A stretch of 64,000 bases of DNA from Streptomyces sp. SAI-135 (GTDB taxonomy: Bacteria > Actinomycetota > Actinomycetes > Streptomycetales > Streptomycetaceae), in contig NZ_JARXYP010000002.1 in NCBI RefSeq assembly GCF_029893805.1, positions 186,001-250,000 of the forward strand, written 5' to 3'. The first letter of the stretch is position 1, and every line of letters starts with the position of its first letter. Position numbers and translations under genes: made by a program. The notes under the pieces are model-generated. The model was not told the origin of the DNA. It saw only the letters and a list, made by a program, of their open reading frames with translations, and did no database searches. Shown piece after piece: positions 54,801 through 63,100 of this stretch.

Positions 54801-55639
54801 GTCGTCATGAACGAGGCCTGGGACGCCGAACCCGACGAGTCCTCGGGCGTGGCGGAGGCGGTCACGGTGGCGTCGCCTGCCGAGTCCCACTGCTGGGCGG
54901 CGGGAGAACGGAAGACGGCGTTGCCGTCGTCGTCGACCGCGGACACGCCACCGTCGCCGCCATCCTGGAGAGTCAGCCCCTTCGCCTTCACCGGGAAAGA
55001 CAATTTCTTCAGGTCCGGATTCGCCCCGGCCGAGGCCGAGTTGACGACGAGCACCTCGCGGTAGCCCTCGGTGGTGGCGGTCATCCGCAGGTCCACGCCC
55101 GGCAGGACGTCCGCGTACACCGCGGAGTCACCGTCCAGGGTCGGCTTCGGCAAAGTGCCTGGCCACCCCACGGTCAGCGATCGCCCGTTGAGCGACAGCT
55201 TCACCAGGTCTGCGCCGGAGCCGCCGCCCGAGAAGGACATCTCGGCAACCGCCGCCTTCGGCCCGACGGAACCGTCCGACCGCTCCTCCAAGGTCGCGTC
55301 CGGCTGCGCCCAGGAACCGTCGGCCTGTTTCACCCGCACCGGAACGGCAGAGTCCTTGAGCGTGAACGTCACACCGTCCGGATTGGCCAACGTCGTGGTG
55401 TACGGGGTGCGCTCACCCACGACCTCAACCTGCTCACCAGTCTCCGCCGCCTTCTCCGCATCCCCGCGAGCCTCGGGCGTCGCCTGGCTGGTCGTCGTCG
55501 TGTCGTCCGCGTGGGCTCCCGCCGGCGGGAGGACCAGAGTCGGCAAGGCAGCCGTCACAGCGACCGCCGCCACAAGTGCAGCGACCCGTCTACGCGCGCC
55601 AACTGCCGAGCGCGCACGCCAAAGAAACGCCATCCCCAC
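51881..55639 (-). CDS. Large secreted LamG-domain protein, Rhs-associated
   Basis: The product is 1252 residues (GTG 55639) or 1250 (ATG 55633), with GGTTGGGGTGGGG upstream. The N-terminus VAALVAAVAVTAALPTLVL with AHA is a signal peptide. A carbohydrate-binding-like or DNRLRE-type region fills the first 500 residues (YFEFSPAKLAGKHVLDATFA, KRFDDDAELDVKYVG). A fibronectin-like part follows, and two LamG jelly-rolls end the chain (GPIGQWHFDEASGVALDTS, YTVEAWARM, LYVNGKAQGSP, WDLSTANGTTVTDTTSG). Such proteins are usually encoded just upstream of secreted Rhs toxins in Streptomyces and may help surface attachment or delivery. The 240-base region before the start has lower GC and is the likely promoter. 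Confidence 0.8.
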   Translation of the reverse strand: MGMAFLWRARSAVGARRRVAALVAAVAVTAALPTLVLPPAGAHADDTTTTSQATPEARGDAEKAAETGEQVEVVGERTPYTTTLANPDGVTFTLKDSAVPVRVKQADGSWAQPDATLEERSDGSVGPKAAVAEMSFSGGGSGADLVKLSLNGRSLTVGWPGTLPKPTLDGDSAVYADVLPGVDLRMTATTEGYREVLVVNSASAGANPDLKKLSFPVKAKGLTLQDGGDGGVSAVDDDGNAVFRSPAAQQWDSAGDATVTASATPEDSSGSASQASFMTTAQEDTSTAETAGDDGEVTPDPAEGPSDGDSSTRLPVTAEQTAITVTPDASMLADDSAVFPQYIDPDVGMTASERTLLSSDGDTFYNFSGGDSGKGVGYCGTYVTGGVSYYCGSGYKNRMYFEFSPAKLAGKHVLDATFAITEKWSMSCTASWVDLVRTGNISSSTNWPGPTANWDLMVDRDVSAGRGSACDPSQPAAPIEFNDNPAETNENLTSTVTKFAAGDFSRLTLMLKAHDESDPNSWKRFDDDAELDVKYVGIPAKPTKIGLVVGTSVVCETDQSDPLVVSSPTPSLAATPQTAAGGESGASLRIAYDVDKYSSSTWSDAYEAERPTSGYVGDNVSPGTVPTSTLTEGTLYRYRAWTRSYYNSGADWLSGPSNASTTGWCYFKVDPTRPKAPGIALSSPYSVCNSSCTAAGGPGTDVTFTFSAASGDAATVTGYQYKMSSSAAWSSVIPASKPTTVFTPPASGTFTVFVRAEDSLGWGATNSVDFLVAEGSGPIGQWHFDEASGVALDTSTTVAAEQDDATLSATGASRDGRGRRGVLTRDATGAELATPVTDTGLTLDGSAGYAATSGAVVEARSSYTVEAWARMGAAPTHNYVVLSQTGTGSTQPGFAIYYSTAYSKWIFNWHWVDSSGTWHYVRSFADATSPPVKVWTHLAGVYDAKAGTIQLYVNGKAQGSPQAMPSGEPEADTGPLEFGRGNAATAGAFTDYFDGQIDEATVWQRALSPDELSTEAQLKTNDSFAAAELVADWDLSTANGTTVTDTTSGYGSALTLSGGATLDGTGIVLDGTDDAATAPGPLVDDTGSFTATTAVQLDSATLAAKPVGYVGQVLGQRSSDGSGWGLWYQLTGTDTDPETDATIPVGFWHFGRLNANGSFTGVVSDTVADLGSAVRLTGVFDAQAGTVSLYVGEAQNGDATAYTATAGTGDFAVGKAYVSAAWGHYLPATVSDIRVWAGAMAGQEQIAETVGD

Positions 55640-56440
55640 CCCAACCGTTCACGGAGTTCTTACTCCGCCCTTATGGCCGCCTCATCAGAACCGTCCCTCT
55701 CGCAACCGGTCAATGGCTAACACAAGCAAGTTGAGCAAGATCCAGCCACACACACAAATGGCTAAACAGGACGGAAGGAGTCCAGAACAACGGCCCTACA
55801 GATCAGGCACACGACACTTGAGCGACATCCCTGGAGCCGGCGCGAGTCGTCCGGCAAGGGCGCACGGACTAGGACTCACACCGGCCAGCCATGAAGTCAC
55901 TTCAGCAAATAATCCACACCAAACAAGGCACGTGCTACCCACTATCCCGCCAGCAGGTCAGCAGCAGGGAACCATCACTCGTTCACTCATACACATCAGC
56001 ACTAGCAAAATGCACACACAGCTTTGACGGCCAACCACCACAGAGCCACGACCAGCTCCCTCTCCCCCGCCCACCCCTACCTGCGTCGACATGCGGATCA
56101 CATCCAGCACGTTCTCAGCACCTTCATCACCGCACCGACGCGAGAGCGACGGTGGCTTGTAAGTGCTCCCCAGAAAGAGAAAGAAAAGACAAAGGAATGC
56201 AAAGAGTAGGCCGATGGAAACACAGGAAGTTCACAGCTTCGACCGCTGGAGCCGCACGGCAGTCGACGCCGACTGGATCCCCTAACGAGGTGACGCAACA
56301 GCTGGCTCGTTTATTGCCGCCCAGAGGGACTGCCACCGTGTGTCCGTGTTGCACTGCTGCGCATTGCCCATTTCTGGCATTTCGAACGTCGACTGCACTC
56401 CGATGCCGTCTCGGTGTCACGCGAGGATCAGCGTGCCAAG
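55640..56440. other. Gene-free, lower-GC region before the LamG/Rhs operon
   Basis: About 800 bases without a convincing gene. The composition is AT-richer and CA-rich (repeated CACACA, as near 55750) than the rest of the window. It probably contains the promoter of the LamG-Rhs operon (start at 55639, minus strand), and then decayed mobile DNA toward 56440. Confidence 0.4.
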
Positions 56441-56449
56441 GGCGACTGT

Positions 56450-56728
56450 TATCTGCAGGAACTGATGCTGGACGGCCGCCGCGAGTCAATCCAGCGATGG
56501 CCGCACAGCTGCCGGGCGGCAACGAGCGGAACCTGCAGCAGTTCGTGAACCAGTCCACATGGGATCCGGTGCCGATGCAACGGCGAATCGTTGAGCGGAT
56601 GCTGCCGCCCATCAACCCGACGGCCTGGGTGACCGACCACGTGCCGGTACCCAAGGACGGACAGATGTCGGCCGCCGTGGCTCCCCAGTACTACGGGGCG
56701 TAGGGCAAGCGAGCGAACCGCCAGGCCG
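56450..56728 (+). pseudogene. IS701-type transposase fragment
   Basis: With one frameshift near 56500 the plus strand reads ELMLDGRRESIQ, then MAAQLPGGNERNLQQFVNQ and PMQRRIVERMLPPINPTAW, up to APQYYGA, a stop (56701-56703) and GKRANRQ. This is the N-terminal part of an IS701 transposase; a similar LRQFVNGSPW motif occurs in the copy at 1-641. The stretch runs into the IS5 fragment at about 56720, so the two elements meet at a recombination junction. Confidence 0.7.
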
Positions 56729-57420
56729 CGGTCCGTTCGACCACCCACCGGTGGCCCCCGAGACGTTGTGAGGACTCGAAGCCCTTGCATGCGATGCGGT
56801 GGCGAATGCCGCGTCCGCGGAGCCATCGACGCAAGTGATCGTAGTCATAGCCCTTGTCTCCGTGGAGCTTGTGGGGGGCGCCGTCGACGAGGTCCGCGTC
56901 GGGATCGGATCGGCGGGATGCCCCGCCCGAGCGGTTCGAGGCCAAGGCTGTCGAGCGTGTTCGCGCCCGAGCCCGAGATGCCCAGTGAGAGCGGCAGTCC
57001 ATTCCGGTCCTTGATCAGGTGGATTTTCGATCCGGGCTTGCCGCAGTCGGATTCGGTCCCGTCGAGGCCCCCTCTTGCAGCCCGCATGCTGAAAGAGTCG
57101 ATCGCGCAGCGCGACCAGTCCAGTTCCCCGCGGGCGCCGAGTTCGTCGAGGATGACGTGGTGGAGCCGAGCCCAGACCCGGGCTCGACTCCAGTGGGCCA
57201 AGCGTTGGTAGACGGTCTGCCAGCTCGGACCGAACACCGGCGGGAGCTGCCGCCAGGTACAGCACGAAGTGGCCACGAAGATGATCGCGGCCAATGCTTC
57301 ACGGTCACCCGCCCTGCGCCGGCCGCCGCACTGTGGGCGTATGACCTCCGTCGGCGGCACCATCCGCCGAAACAGCATCCACAACTCCTCCGGCACCAGC
57401 CGCTCGACCAAATCCGTCAT
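56691..57420 (-). pseudogene. IS5-family transposase, frameshifted and truncated
   Basis: The first frame starts at 57420 (MTDLVERLVPEELWMLFRRM) and continues through WRQLPPVFGPSWQTVYQRLA, DWSRCAIDSFSMRA and GSKIHLIKDRNGLPLSLGIS. Near 56880 the reading shifts to a second frame: GDKGYDYDHLRRWLRGRGIR, CKGFESSQRLGGHRWVVERT. Some IS5 relatives use programmed frameshifting here, but the second frame stops early (RFARLPYAP) and lacks the last 30-40 residues. It is therefore a dead 3'-truncated copy joined to IS701 DNA. Confidence 0.75.
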
Positions 57421-57712
57421 GCACGGCTCAACGAACGATCACGCCATAACAAGCGGTGTCTGCGGAGCAACTACGGGACGAACGCGCTTGGTGTCCAAGC
57501 CAAGAAACTATCTCTCTAGTTACGACATCCTCTATGTAGTCACAGCACTGCTGGTGAAGCCTTCGAGTAGTTGCCACGCAGCAGCGCCTCGTACAACACC
57601 ACAGCAGATCAGACGCCATACCAGTCAAGATCACGACGTCGTCTTTGAATTCTAAGCACAGCAGGTCAACGGTGTTCTTCTGTTGTAACTACGCGACAGA
57701 TCGACAGTCGAT

Positions 57713-58777
57713 GTGGAGTCGGTGTCCGGGCGGGCTGCGGGGGTGTTGCGGTTCAGTGAGGAACGCGACCCGGCCGCCCTGACGCAGTTCGTGCGGCTGC
57801 GGGTCATCGACCCCGAGAAGGCGTACTGGCGGCGCGGTGTCGAGGCCGCCACGCGGTGGCTGCGGGAGACCGGTGAGGGGGAGTTGCGGGTGCCGTTCAC
57901 GTACGTCACGCCGGAGGACTGGGGAGCGTTGGGCGGGCACCCACTGGGGGGCTTTATCGCGGATCAGCGCCGGTACTACCGTGAGGGCACGCTGGACGCC
58001 AAGCGGGTGACCGAGTTGCAGAACTTGGGCATGGTGTGGTCCGTGCACGCGTCGGCGTGGGAGGCCGGCCTGGCTGTTGCCCGCGACTACGTGGCCGTGC
58101 ACGGGCACTTCCTGCCGCCCACGACCGCCGTGTGGGGCGGAGACGGGTTTCCCATCGGCGTGTGGGCCAAGAATATGCGCGCCGCTGCCCGCAGGGGTCG
58201 TGAGAACGCCGTGCGCCGCGCGAACGGGGAAATGGGTATCTCCAGTGTCGGGGAGCTGTCAGAGAGCCGTATGGAGGCCCTCGCGGAGATCGACCCCGGG
58301 TGGGCCCCAGACGGGTGGGATGTCGCCTGGCAGCGCTGCTACCGGCTCACCCGTGCGCACGTACAAGCCGGGGGCGTGCTGCCGGACCGGGCGGGCGAGG
58401 TGATCGTGCAGGGCGAGGACCTCGGAGCCTGGGTCGCCGGTCAGCGGGCCGGGTGGGACCGGCTGGTGCCGGCGCAGCAGTACCTGCTGGAGACCATCGG
58501 CCTTGAGCCCGCGGGCGAGGACGAAGCAGTGGTGGTGCCGGTGCGGCGCAGCCAGGATGAGCGGTGGGCGGCCAACCTGGCCGCAGTGCAGCAGTTCCGT
58601 GAGCGTGAAGGACACGTCCAGGTTCCGAGGAAGGCGGTCGAGCACGTGGACGGGGTGCCGCACAAGATCGGCGCTTGGCTCGACAACACCCGGCGGAGGG
58701 CGGCGAAACTCTCTCCCCAGCGGCGGGATGAACTGGCCGCACTCGGACTGGAATGGGCCACGGAGGGTGGGGCATGA
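57713..58777 (+). CDS. Helicase-associated-domain protein, probably the C-terminal part of a truncated helicase
   Basis: The open frame gives 354 residues from ATG 57713. The beginning (LRFSEERDPAALTQFVRLRV, then DPEKAYWRRGVEAATRWLRE) matches the segment just after the helicase core in large DEAD-like helicases with helicase-associated repeats. Three such repeats follow, the last being QQFREREGHVQVPRKAV then GAWLDNTRRRAAKLS and RDELAALGLEW. The ATPase part is missing and IS5 remnants lie 300 bases upstream, so the gene is most likely 5'-truncated. Such helicases are often found at Streptomyces chromosome and linear plasmid ends. A good hairpin terminator follows. Whether it is still expressed is unknown. 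Confidence 0.7.
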   Translation: MESVSGRAAGVLRFSEERDPAALTQFVRLRVIDPEKAYWRRGVEAATRWLRETGEGELRVPFTYVTPEDWGALGGHPLGGFIADQRRYYREGTLDAKRVTELQNLGMVWSVHASAWEAGLAVARDYVAVHGHFLPPTTAVWGGDGFPIGVWAKNMRAAARRGRENAVRRANGEMGISSVGELSESRMEALAEIDPGWAPDGWDVAWQRCYRLTRAHVQAGGVLPDRAGEVIVQGEDLGAWVAGQRAGWDRLVPAQQYLLETIGLEPAGEDEAVVVPVRRSQDERWAANLAAVQQFREREGHVQVPRKAVEHVDGVPHKIGAWLDNTRRRAAKLSPQRRDELAALGLEWATEGGA

Positions 58778-58807
58778 CGAGCGGCGCCGGCCTCCGGTCG
58801 TGAGCAG

Positions 58808-58837
58808 GGCCCGCACCCAGACTTCTGGGTGCGGGCC
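58808..58837. terminator. Hairpin terminator after the HA-domain gene
   Basis: GGCCCGCACCCAG at 58808-58820 pairs with 58825-58837 around an ACTT loop, followed by GTCTCTT. The position, 31 bases after the stop of the HA-domain gene and before the convergent gene at 59102, fits a terminator for both. Confidence 0.75.
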
Positions 58838-59101
58838 GTCTCTTATGCATGTGCAGCGGACGCCCAGGAGCGGCAGGCCGGACTCGACATTCCGCGCCCT
58901 GCATGGACCGCCGGGGACGGTCGCTCAGGCAGCCTCAGAAGCCTAGGAACTGACCCCGGACAGTTCTCAGCCTCGCCGCCCTGAACGGGCCGTGGCGGGC
59001 TCTCCTGGCCCGTGGTCGGGCCGACCAGGAGGCAGACCACGGGCGCGACCGGGGAGTTGACAGGCTTGCGGGCGTGGACGTCGTCGGCCAGTTCTAGGCG
59101 G

Positions 59102-60445
59102 TCACGTCGTCGGCGGGCGGCGCAAGAGGGCCTTGAGCAAGCCTGTGGGCTGCCGGGCGAGGTCGATACGGCACAAGGGGCAGTGCTGGCCGTCCTCGGG
59201 AGGGGCGTCGTCGAAGCGCACGCCGAACGGGCCGGTGACCGCCTGCCCGCACCGCGCGCAAGGAGCGGGAGGCTCGACTACAGGAGCAGGGGTGGGGACA
59301 GGAGCAGGGGTGGTCGTGGTCGTCCACGGGCTACGGGCTTGCGCCTGCTCTCGCTCCTGGCGTTCCCGTTCCTGCCGCTCGCGGCGGCGTTCGCTGTCGC
59401 GTGCTTGCCATGCTTCGACACCGTCGGGGTTGGCCAGCGCGTCGGTGAGGGTTTCCCACTGGCGGTGTCCGCAGCGCCACCACACCGCCCCCAGCGGCCC
59501 GTCCTTTTGCAGGCGCGGCAGGGTGGTGAAGACGAGCGGGATGGCGTCCGTGTAGTTCTGGTAGCTGTCCCGCTCGCTGAGGCTGCCGCCCATGTTCTCG
59601 TACCGGCCGGACCACACGTCGCGGGTCAGGTCCAGGACCCGGTTCATCCGGTTCTTCAGCGCCTCCTGCCCGGCGCGGACCCCCGGGTTGAACACGACTA
59701 CGACCGGTGGGTGGCCCTCGCGGCCGGTGGGCGGGTACAGGGAGCGCCAGGCCGGAATCTGACGGCCCCGGGCGTCTTTGGTTGTGCGGCGGAAGTAGTC
59801 GCGGTAGCGGTCGAACTTGGCCGCCAGGCGCTCCGGAGACTCGGTGCAGTTGTCGACCTCCACCATCAGCACCGGCACGCCTGCGTCCGGGGCGAGCAGC
59901 ACGGCGTCGGTCTGGACCGTCGACCGGCCCCGGGTGCCGCCGGAGAGCACGTGCACCACTTCCGTCGACCAGGACGCGGGAGTGCCGATCCCGGCCGGCT
60001 CCCGTGGGGCTGTTTTTTGAGGGGGCGTCACCGGGGCGGCACCGGTGTGGCGTACGGGCTGGGTCGGTTCTGGGACGGTGCGGGTGATGGCGATGATCGT
60101 CTCGTTCACGGCCATGGCGTGCGGGGCCCCCGAGCGGGCCGCGCCCCGGGCGGTACCGCCCATCTCCCCGACCGGACGCGAGAGAACCTCAGCCGCGGCG
60201 TCCAGACCCAGCGGAGTCAGGCCCCACAGTTTGGAGCCGTCCCGCGCGTTGCCCTCCGAGACGACCAGCCCGTGCTTCGCGAGATCCAGACAGGCGTTGC
60301 GCACCGCCTTGTTGTCCTTGTGGCCCGGGCACATCAGCCGCCGCACCTGATCGGCGCTGGCGACCTTCAGCACGCCCAGCGCGGCCAGGACGTGCGCGCG
60401 TACCGCTCCGGTGGATCCGTACGGGTAGGTCTTCGAGCCACCCAC
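59102..60445 (-). CDS. Replication-relaxation family protein
   Basis: The product is 447 residues from GTG 60445, which has GGGAGGGG five bases upstream; the longer frame upstream is low-complexity and unlikely. The N-terminal winged helix (VRAHVLAALGVLKVASADQV, then ACLDLAKHGLVVSEG and LWGLTPLGLDAA) and the nuclease-like core (TDAVLLAPDAGVPVLMVEVDN, KFDRYRDYF) identify the Replic_Relax family, named after a plasmid relaxation protein. The C-terminus has a Glu/Arg-rich coiled segment and a four-Cys knuckle (PCARCGQAV, HCPLCR). It is typical of plasmids and arm regions of Streptomyces replicons. Confidence 0.85.
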   Translation of the reverse strand: MGGSKTYPYGSTGAVRAHVLAALGVLKVASADQVRRLMCPGHKDNKAVRNACLDLAKHGLVVSEGNARDGSKLWGLTPLGLDAAAEVLSRPVGEMGGTARGAARSGAPHAMAVNETIIAITRTVPEPTQPVRHTGAAPVTPPQKTAPREPAGIGTPASWSTEVVHVLSGGTRGRSTVQTDAVLLAPDAGVPVLMVEVDNCTESPERLAAKFDRYRDYFRRTTKDARGRQIPAWRSLYPPTGREGHPPVVVVFNPGVRAGQEALKNRMNRVLDLTRDVWSGRYENMGGSLSERDSYQNYTDAIPLVFTTLPRLQKDGPLGAVWWRCGHRQWETLTDALANPDGVEAWQARDSERRRERQERERQEREQAQARSPWTTTTTPAPVPTPAPVVEPPAPCARCGQAVTGPFGVRFDDAPPEDGQHCPLCRIDLARQPTGLLKALLRRPPTT

Positions 60446-61306
60446 CGCTGCCCCTCCCTGCCTCTTGCGCAGTCCCCTGACTGCGCAGCCGCGGGCCCGG
60501 CGGTGCGGGGCCCGCCAGCACCGCGCAAGCCTCCCGAGGCTCTCGACTTTCCGCCCGCCCCCACCCCTACCACCCACCACTGACACACAAGGGCGGCGGG
60601 GAGAGGAGAGAGAAGAGGGTTGTCGAGACTGTTGGTTGGGCTTGCCCACACCCTCTGACCAGGCAAAACCATGCGCGGCTTGCATGAGCAGACGGTAGGG
60701 GGTTCGGCAGGGGCCCCGGTAGGGAGAAAGGTAGGGAGCTTGCCCTCTGCCCAGCGTCTGCGCAGGGCTGCTGAGTCCGCCGTAAGGCCCGCAAGAGGGC
60801 CCGGCCAGGAGGTCGACGGCCCACTTGCGGGGCCCCGCGCTGCATGTTCGAACGAAGCGAACAGGTGCTTCCGACTTTGGAAGGATTCCGGCAGCGCCGG
60901 GCCCGTGTACCAGGGCCTCTCGCTTTGGAAGCTGGTCGCGGCCACGGTGCTCCCGGACTACCCGCCCTGTGCCTGGCGCACTCCGGTCGGGCGGACCACC
61001 GGGGCCCCGCCCGGTGGGAGTCAGTCGGTGTACAAGCCCTCAGTCTGAAGTTCGTGCAAGCTGGTCCGATGGACAGCCAACGTCCCGTCCGGGCTGAGGT
61101 AGTGGGTTCAGCTGCGGCGGCAGTTCTTCGGGGGGCTGGTCGCGTGCCCGGCACGTCCTCGCCGATCACCGCGCTTTCGCCGACACCGTCACCCGCATCA
61201 GCGGCGGTCCCAGCACCCCGGAGTCGGGCCGAACACCGGATTCCGGGTGAGAAGCGCCATGACGGTGGGCGGGACCAACCGGTCCCGCCCACCGTGGTGA
61301 TGAAGC
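60446..61306. other. Gene-free stretch between Replic_Relax and Mrr-like genes
   Basis: No convincing gene in about 860 bases. GGTAGGG occurs three times between 60695 and 60735 and an inverted repeat TGTTCG-N7-CGAACA lies at 60845-60863. The region upstream of 60445 probably carries the promoter of the replication-relaxation gene. The rest is unexplained. Confidence 0.4.
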
Positions 61307-61972
61307 TCAGCGCACCTGCGGAGGCTTCCGGGGCTGTGGGACAGCCGGAAGGATCTCCCACAGCGGTCGCCTGCCCCGGGCCCACTGCTCCAGTACGCGC
61401 CGGTCGACCAGGTGCAGGCGCTGCTGCCGGGCGAAGTCGCGGGCGGGCCCGGAGATCCTTCCGTTGGTCACCATCACGATGACGTCGCCGCCGTGCACCG
61501 GCCGGCCGGTGCCGTTGAGCGTCTGCAGTTCCGGGGTCCCGACCGCCGAGCCGTCCAGTCCCTTCTTGCGGTGCTTGCACTGGATCACCCACAGCCGGCC
61601 GAGGGGATCGTGCCCCTTCACGTCGGCGCCGAGGTCGCCCCGGCCGCCGCAGCGCAGCGCGTCATAGGAACCGTCCCGGGTCAGCAGGTCACGTACGGCG
61701 TTCTCGAAGGCGCTGTGGTGCATGGCGTCCAGCTGGCTGAGCGTGTAGGTCAGGCCTTCGACCCGCAGTTGCGCGGACCGCATCTGGTCAACCTGCCGGG
61801 AGATCCAGCCCGCGAGGGCGAGGAGCGCCAGCAGGCCGAGCACGACCAGGACCCACCAGTGCGCCCACACCCACTGTCCGACCTTGACCAGCACCAACCC
61901 GACGGCCACGAGTGCGCCTAAGGCGATGAGCAGATCGTCGTCGCTCTTGCGTCGCCGCCGGCGCGGGCTCAC
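61307..61972 (-). CDS. Membrane-anchored Mrr-like restriction endonuclease
   Basis: Start GTG 61972, 221 residues. A basic N-terminus (RRRRRKS) is followed by two membrane helices (LLIALGALVAVGLVLVKVG and WWVLVVLGLLALLALAGW). The nuclease domain starts at about 80: HHSAFENAVRDLLTRDG, then GGRGDLGADVKGHDPLG and WVIQCKHRKKG, the D and Q-x-K motif of Mrr-type PD-(D/E)XK enzymes. TPELQTLNG and GGDVIVMVTNGRIS complete the family pattern. Mrr-like enzymes cut modified DNA. The membrane-anchored version is common in Streptomyces arms, but its natural target is not known. Confidence 0.85.
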   Translation of the reverse strand: MSPRRRRRKSDDDLLIALGALVAVGLVLVKVGQWVWAHWWVLVVLGLLALLALAGWISRQVDQMRSAQLRVEGLTYTLSQLDAMHHSAFENAVRDLLTRDGSYDALRCGGRGDLGADVKGHDPLGRLWVIQCKHRKKGLDGSAVGTPELQTLNGTGRPVHGGDVIVMVTNGRISGPARDFARQQRLHLVDRRVLEQWARGRRPLWEILPAVPQPRKPPQVR

Positions 61973-62100
61973 GGGAAGACCCCTGCCGCCACGGTGCGCA
62001 GCGCCCCGCGTACATCCCTGCCGGTGTGAGCGACGTTTTCATGTCCCCTGTTCCCGGGCACCTTTCCCCCTCGTCTGCAGCTCCCCGCCGCTTTCATGAC

Positions 62101-62221
62101 AGCACCCGGCACTGACAGTCGGCCCGCCGTCAGAATCACCCGTCTGAAAATCGCTGGCCTGTGCCCAACAGCTGCGCACAGTCGAGGAGTTGGCCGCCTA
62201 GGACTGTCAGTGCCGGGCGCT
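62101..62221. repeat. Long inverted repeat, 20-base arms, 81 bases apart
   Basis: The arm at 62101-62120 and that at 62202-62221 are complementary with one mismatch. The 16-base perfect core is CCCGGCACTGACAGTC (62105-62120) against GACTGTCAGTGCCGGG (62202-62217). It lies between the divergent Mrr-like gene (61972) and the gene at 62298. It could be a terminal repeat of a small mobile remnant (total 121 bases, MITE-like) or a regulatory dyad. Confidence 0.7.
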
Positions 62222-62297
62222 ACCGTCGAATGTTGCGCCGAGGAACTCCCGGCCCCGCCTGGGGGCACTGCCCCCCTTTCACCGCCGAGGACCGCCC

Positions 62298-62666
62298 GTG
62301 ACCTACGTACGCCCCCACTACCGCCGTGACGGCACCTACGTCAAAGGCCACAACCGCCGCACCCGGCCGCGCACCGCACCACCCCGTACGGCACCCCGAC
62401 GCACCACCCCGCGGCCCCGCCCGGTCCCCACCGGACCGACGACCTACGTCCGCCCCCACTACCGCACCGACGGCACCCGCGTGCGCGGGCACCACCGGTC
62501 CCTCAGCCCGCGCACCATCGCCGTCGCAGCGGGCAGCGGGGGCGGGGGTCTGCTGCTGCTCCTGTTACTGCTGGCCCTGGCCGGCGGACCGGGAACGAGC
62601 AGCAAGGCACCGGCCGGCACCACGCCGTCGCACCCGGCATTGGTCCTTGCCAGTCACCACCGGTAG
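62298..62666 (+). CDS. Small membrane protein with duplicated TYVRPHYR motif
   Basis: Start GTG 62298, 122 residues. The N-terminal half has two copies of a motif (TYVRPHYRRDGTYVKGHNRR at 2-21 and TYVRPHYRTDGTRVRGHHRS around 49-68) separated by a Pro/Arg/Thr linker. A hydrophobic helix (GGGLLLLLLLLALAGG) follows, then a polar tail. The Tyr/Arg/His-rich motif looks like a nucleic acid or cell-wall binding segment, and similar short proteins with this motif occur in Streptomyces. No function is known. A hairpin at 62703-62726 follows as terminator. Confidence 0.65.
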   Translation: MTYVRPHYRRDGTYVKGHNRRTRPRTAPPRTAPRRTTPRPRPVPTGPTTYVRPHYRTDGTRVRGHHRSLSPRTIAVAAGSGGGGLLLLLLLLALAGGPGTSSKAPAGTTPSHPALVLASHHR

Positions 62667-62702
62667 GACCCGGCCCGCGCAGCGAGCAGACACAGCACAG
62701 GG

Positions 62703-62726
62703 CCCCGGGCTGTTTGCCGCCCGGGG
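62703..62726. terminator. Hairpin after the TYVRPHYR-motif gene
   Basis: CCCCGGGC at 62703-62710 pairs with GCCCGGGG at 62719-62726 around an 8-base loop, 37 bases after the stop at 62666. There is no T-run. Confidence 0.55.
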
Positions 62727-63100
62727 TCAACGATGCCGCCGCCCGTATCGCCTACCGCGAGGTGCCCACCCGGGTCCTCAGCGTGGGCGACTACGACCTC
62801 AGCGGCTTGAGCATCCTGAACGCCGCGGCCGAGGACGTCGCCGCGTTCGTCGAGGAGATGGGTGGTACCCCGCCGAACGTGAAACGGATCGCCGTCACCG
62901 AGGAGCAGATCACCCTCTACGGACTGGCTGGCCCCCGAGCACCGGAAGTATCCGCAGCTCGGTGGTCTGAGACGGGTCCCCTGCCCACTGTTGAGGGGAG
63001 CGGCGGGGCAGGTAGTCCGCCTCCTGCGGGACGCGGTGCCGTGGAGAAGGGGGCCCGGTGTACTCCCCGGGTGGGTCCCCCTGAGCTCTCCCTCAGTTAA
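62714..63100 (+). pseudogene. Fragment of a TOPRIM-domain protein
   Basis: The frame at 62714-63100 has no good start. Its first 70 residues look real: AAARIAYREVPTRVLSVGDYDLSGLSIL, then VKRIAVTEEQITLYGL. GDYDLSGLSI is the second metal motif of TOPRIM domains of the topoisomerase VI/Spo11 kind. After TLYGL (about 62934) the translation becomes low-complexity. It is an internal piece of a larger gene, and both ends are missing. Confidence 0.5.

Noticed and set aside
56845..57420. Active IS5 with programmed frameshift
   Set aside because: The shift position is plausible, but the second frame stops early and lacks the C-terminal segment, and no terminal repeats can be matched.
60695..60735. Three GGTAGGG repeats as plasmid iterons
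   Set aside because: The copies are irregularly spaced, few and short. There is no Rep gene directly next to them.
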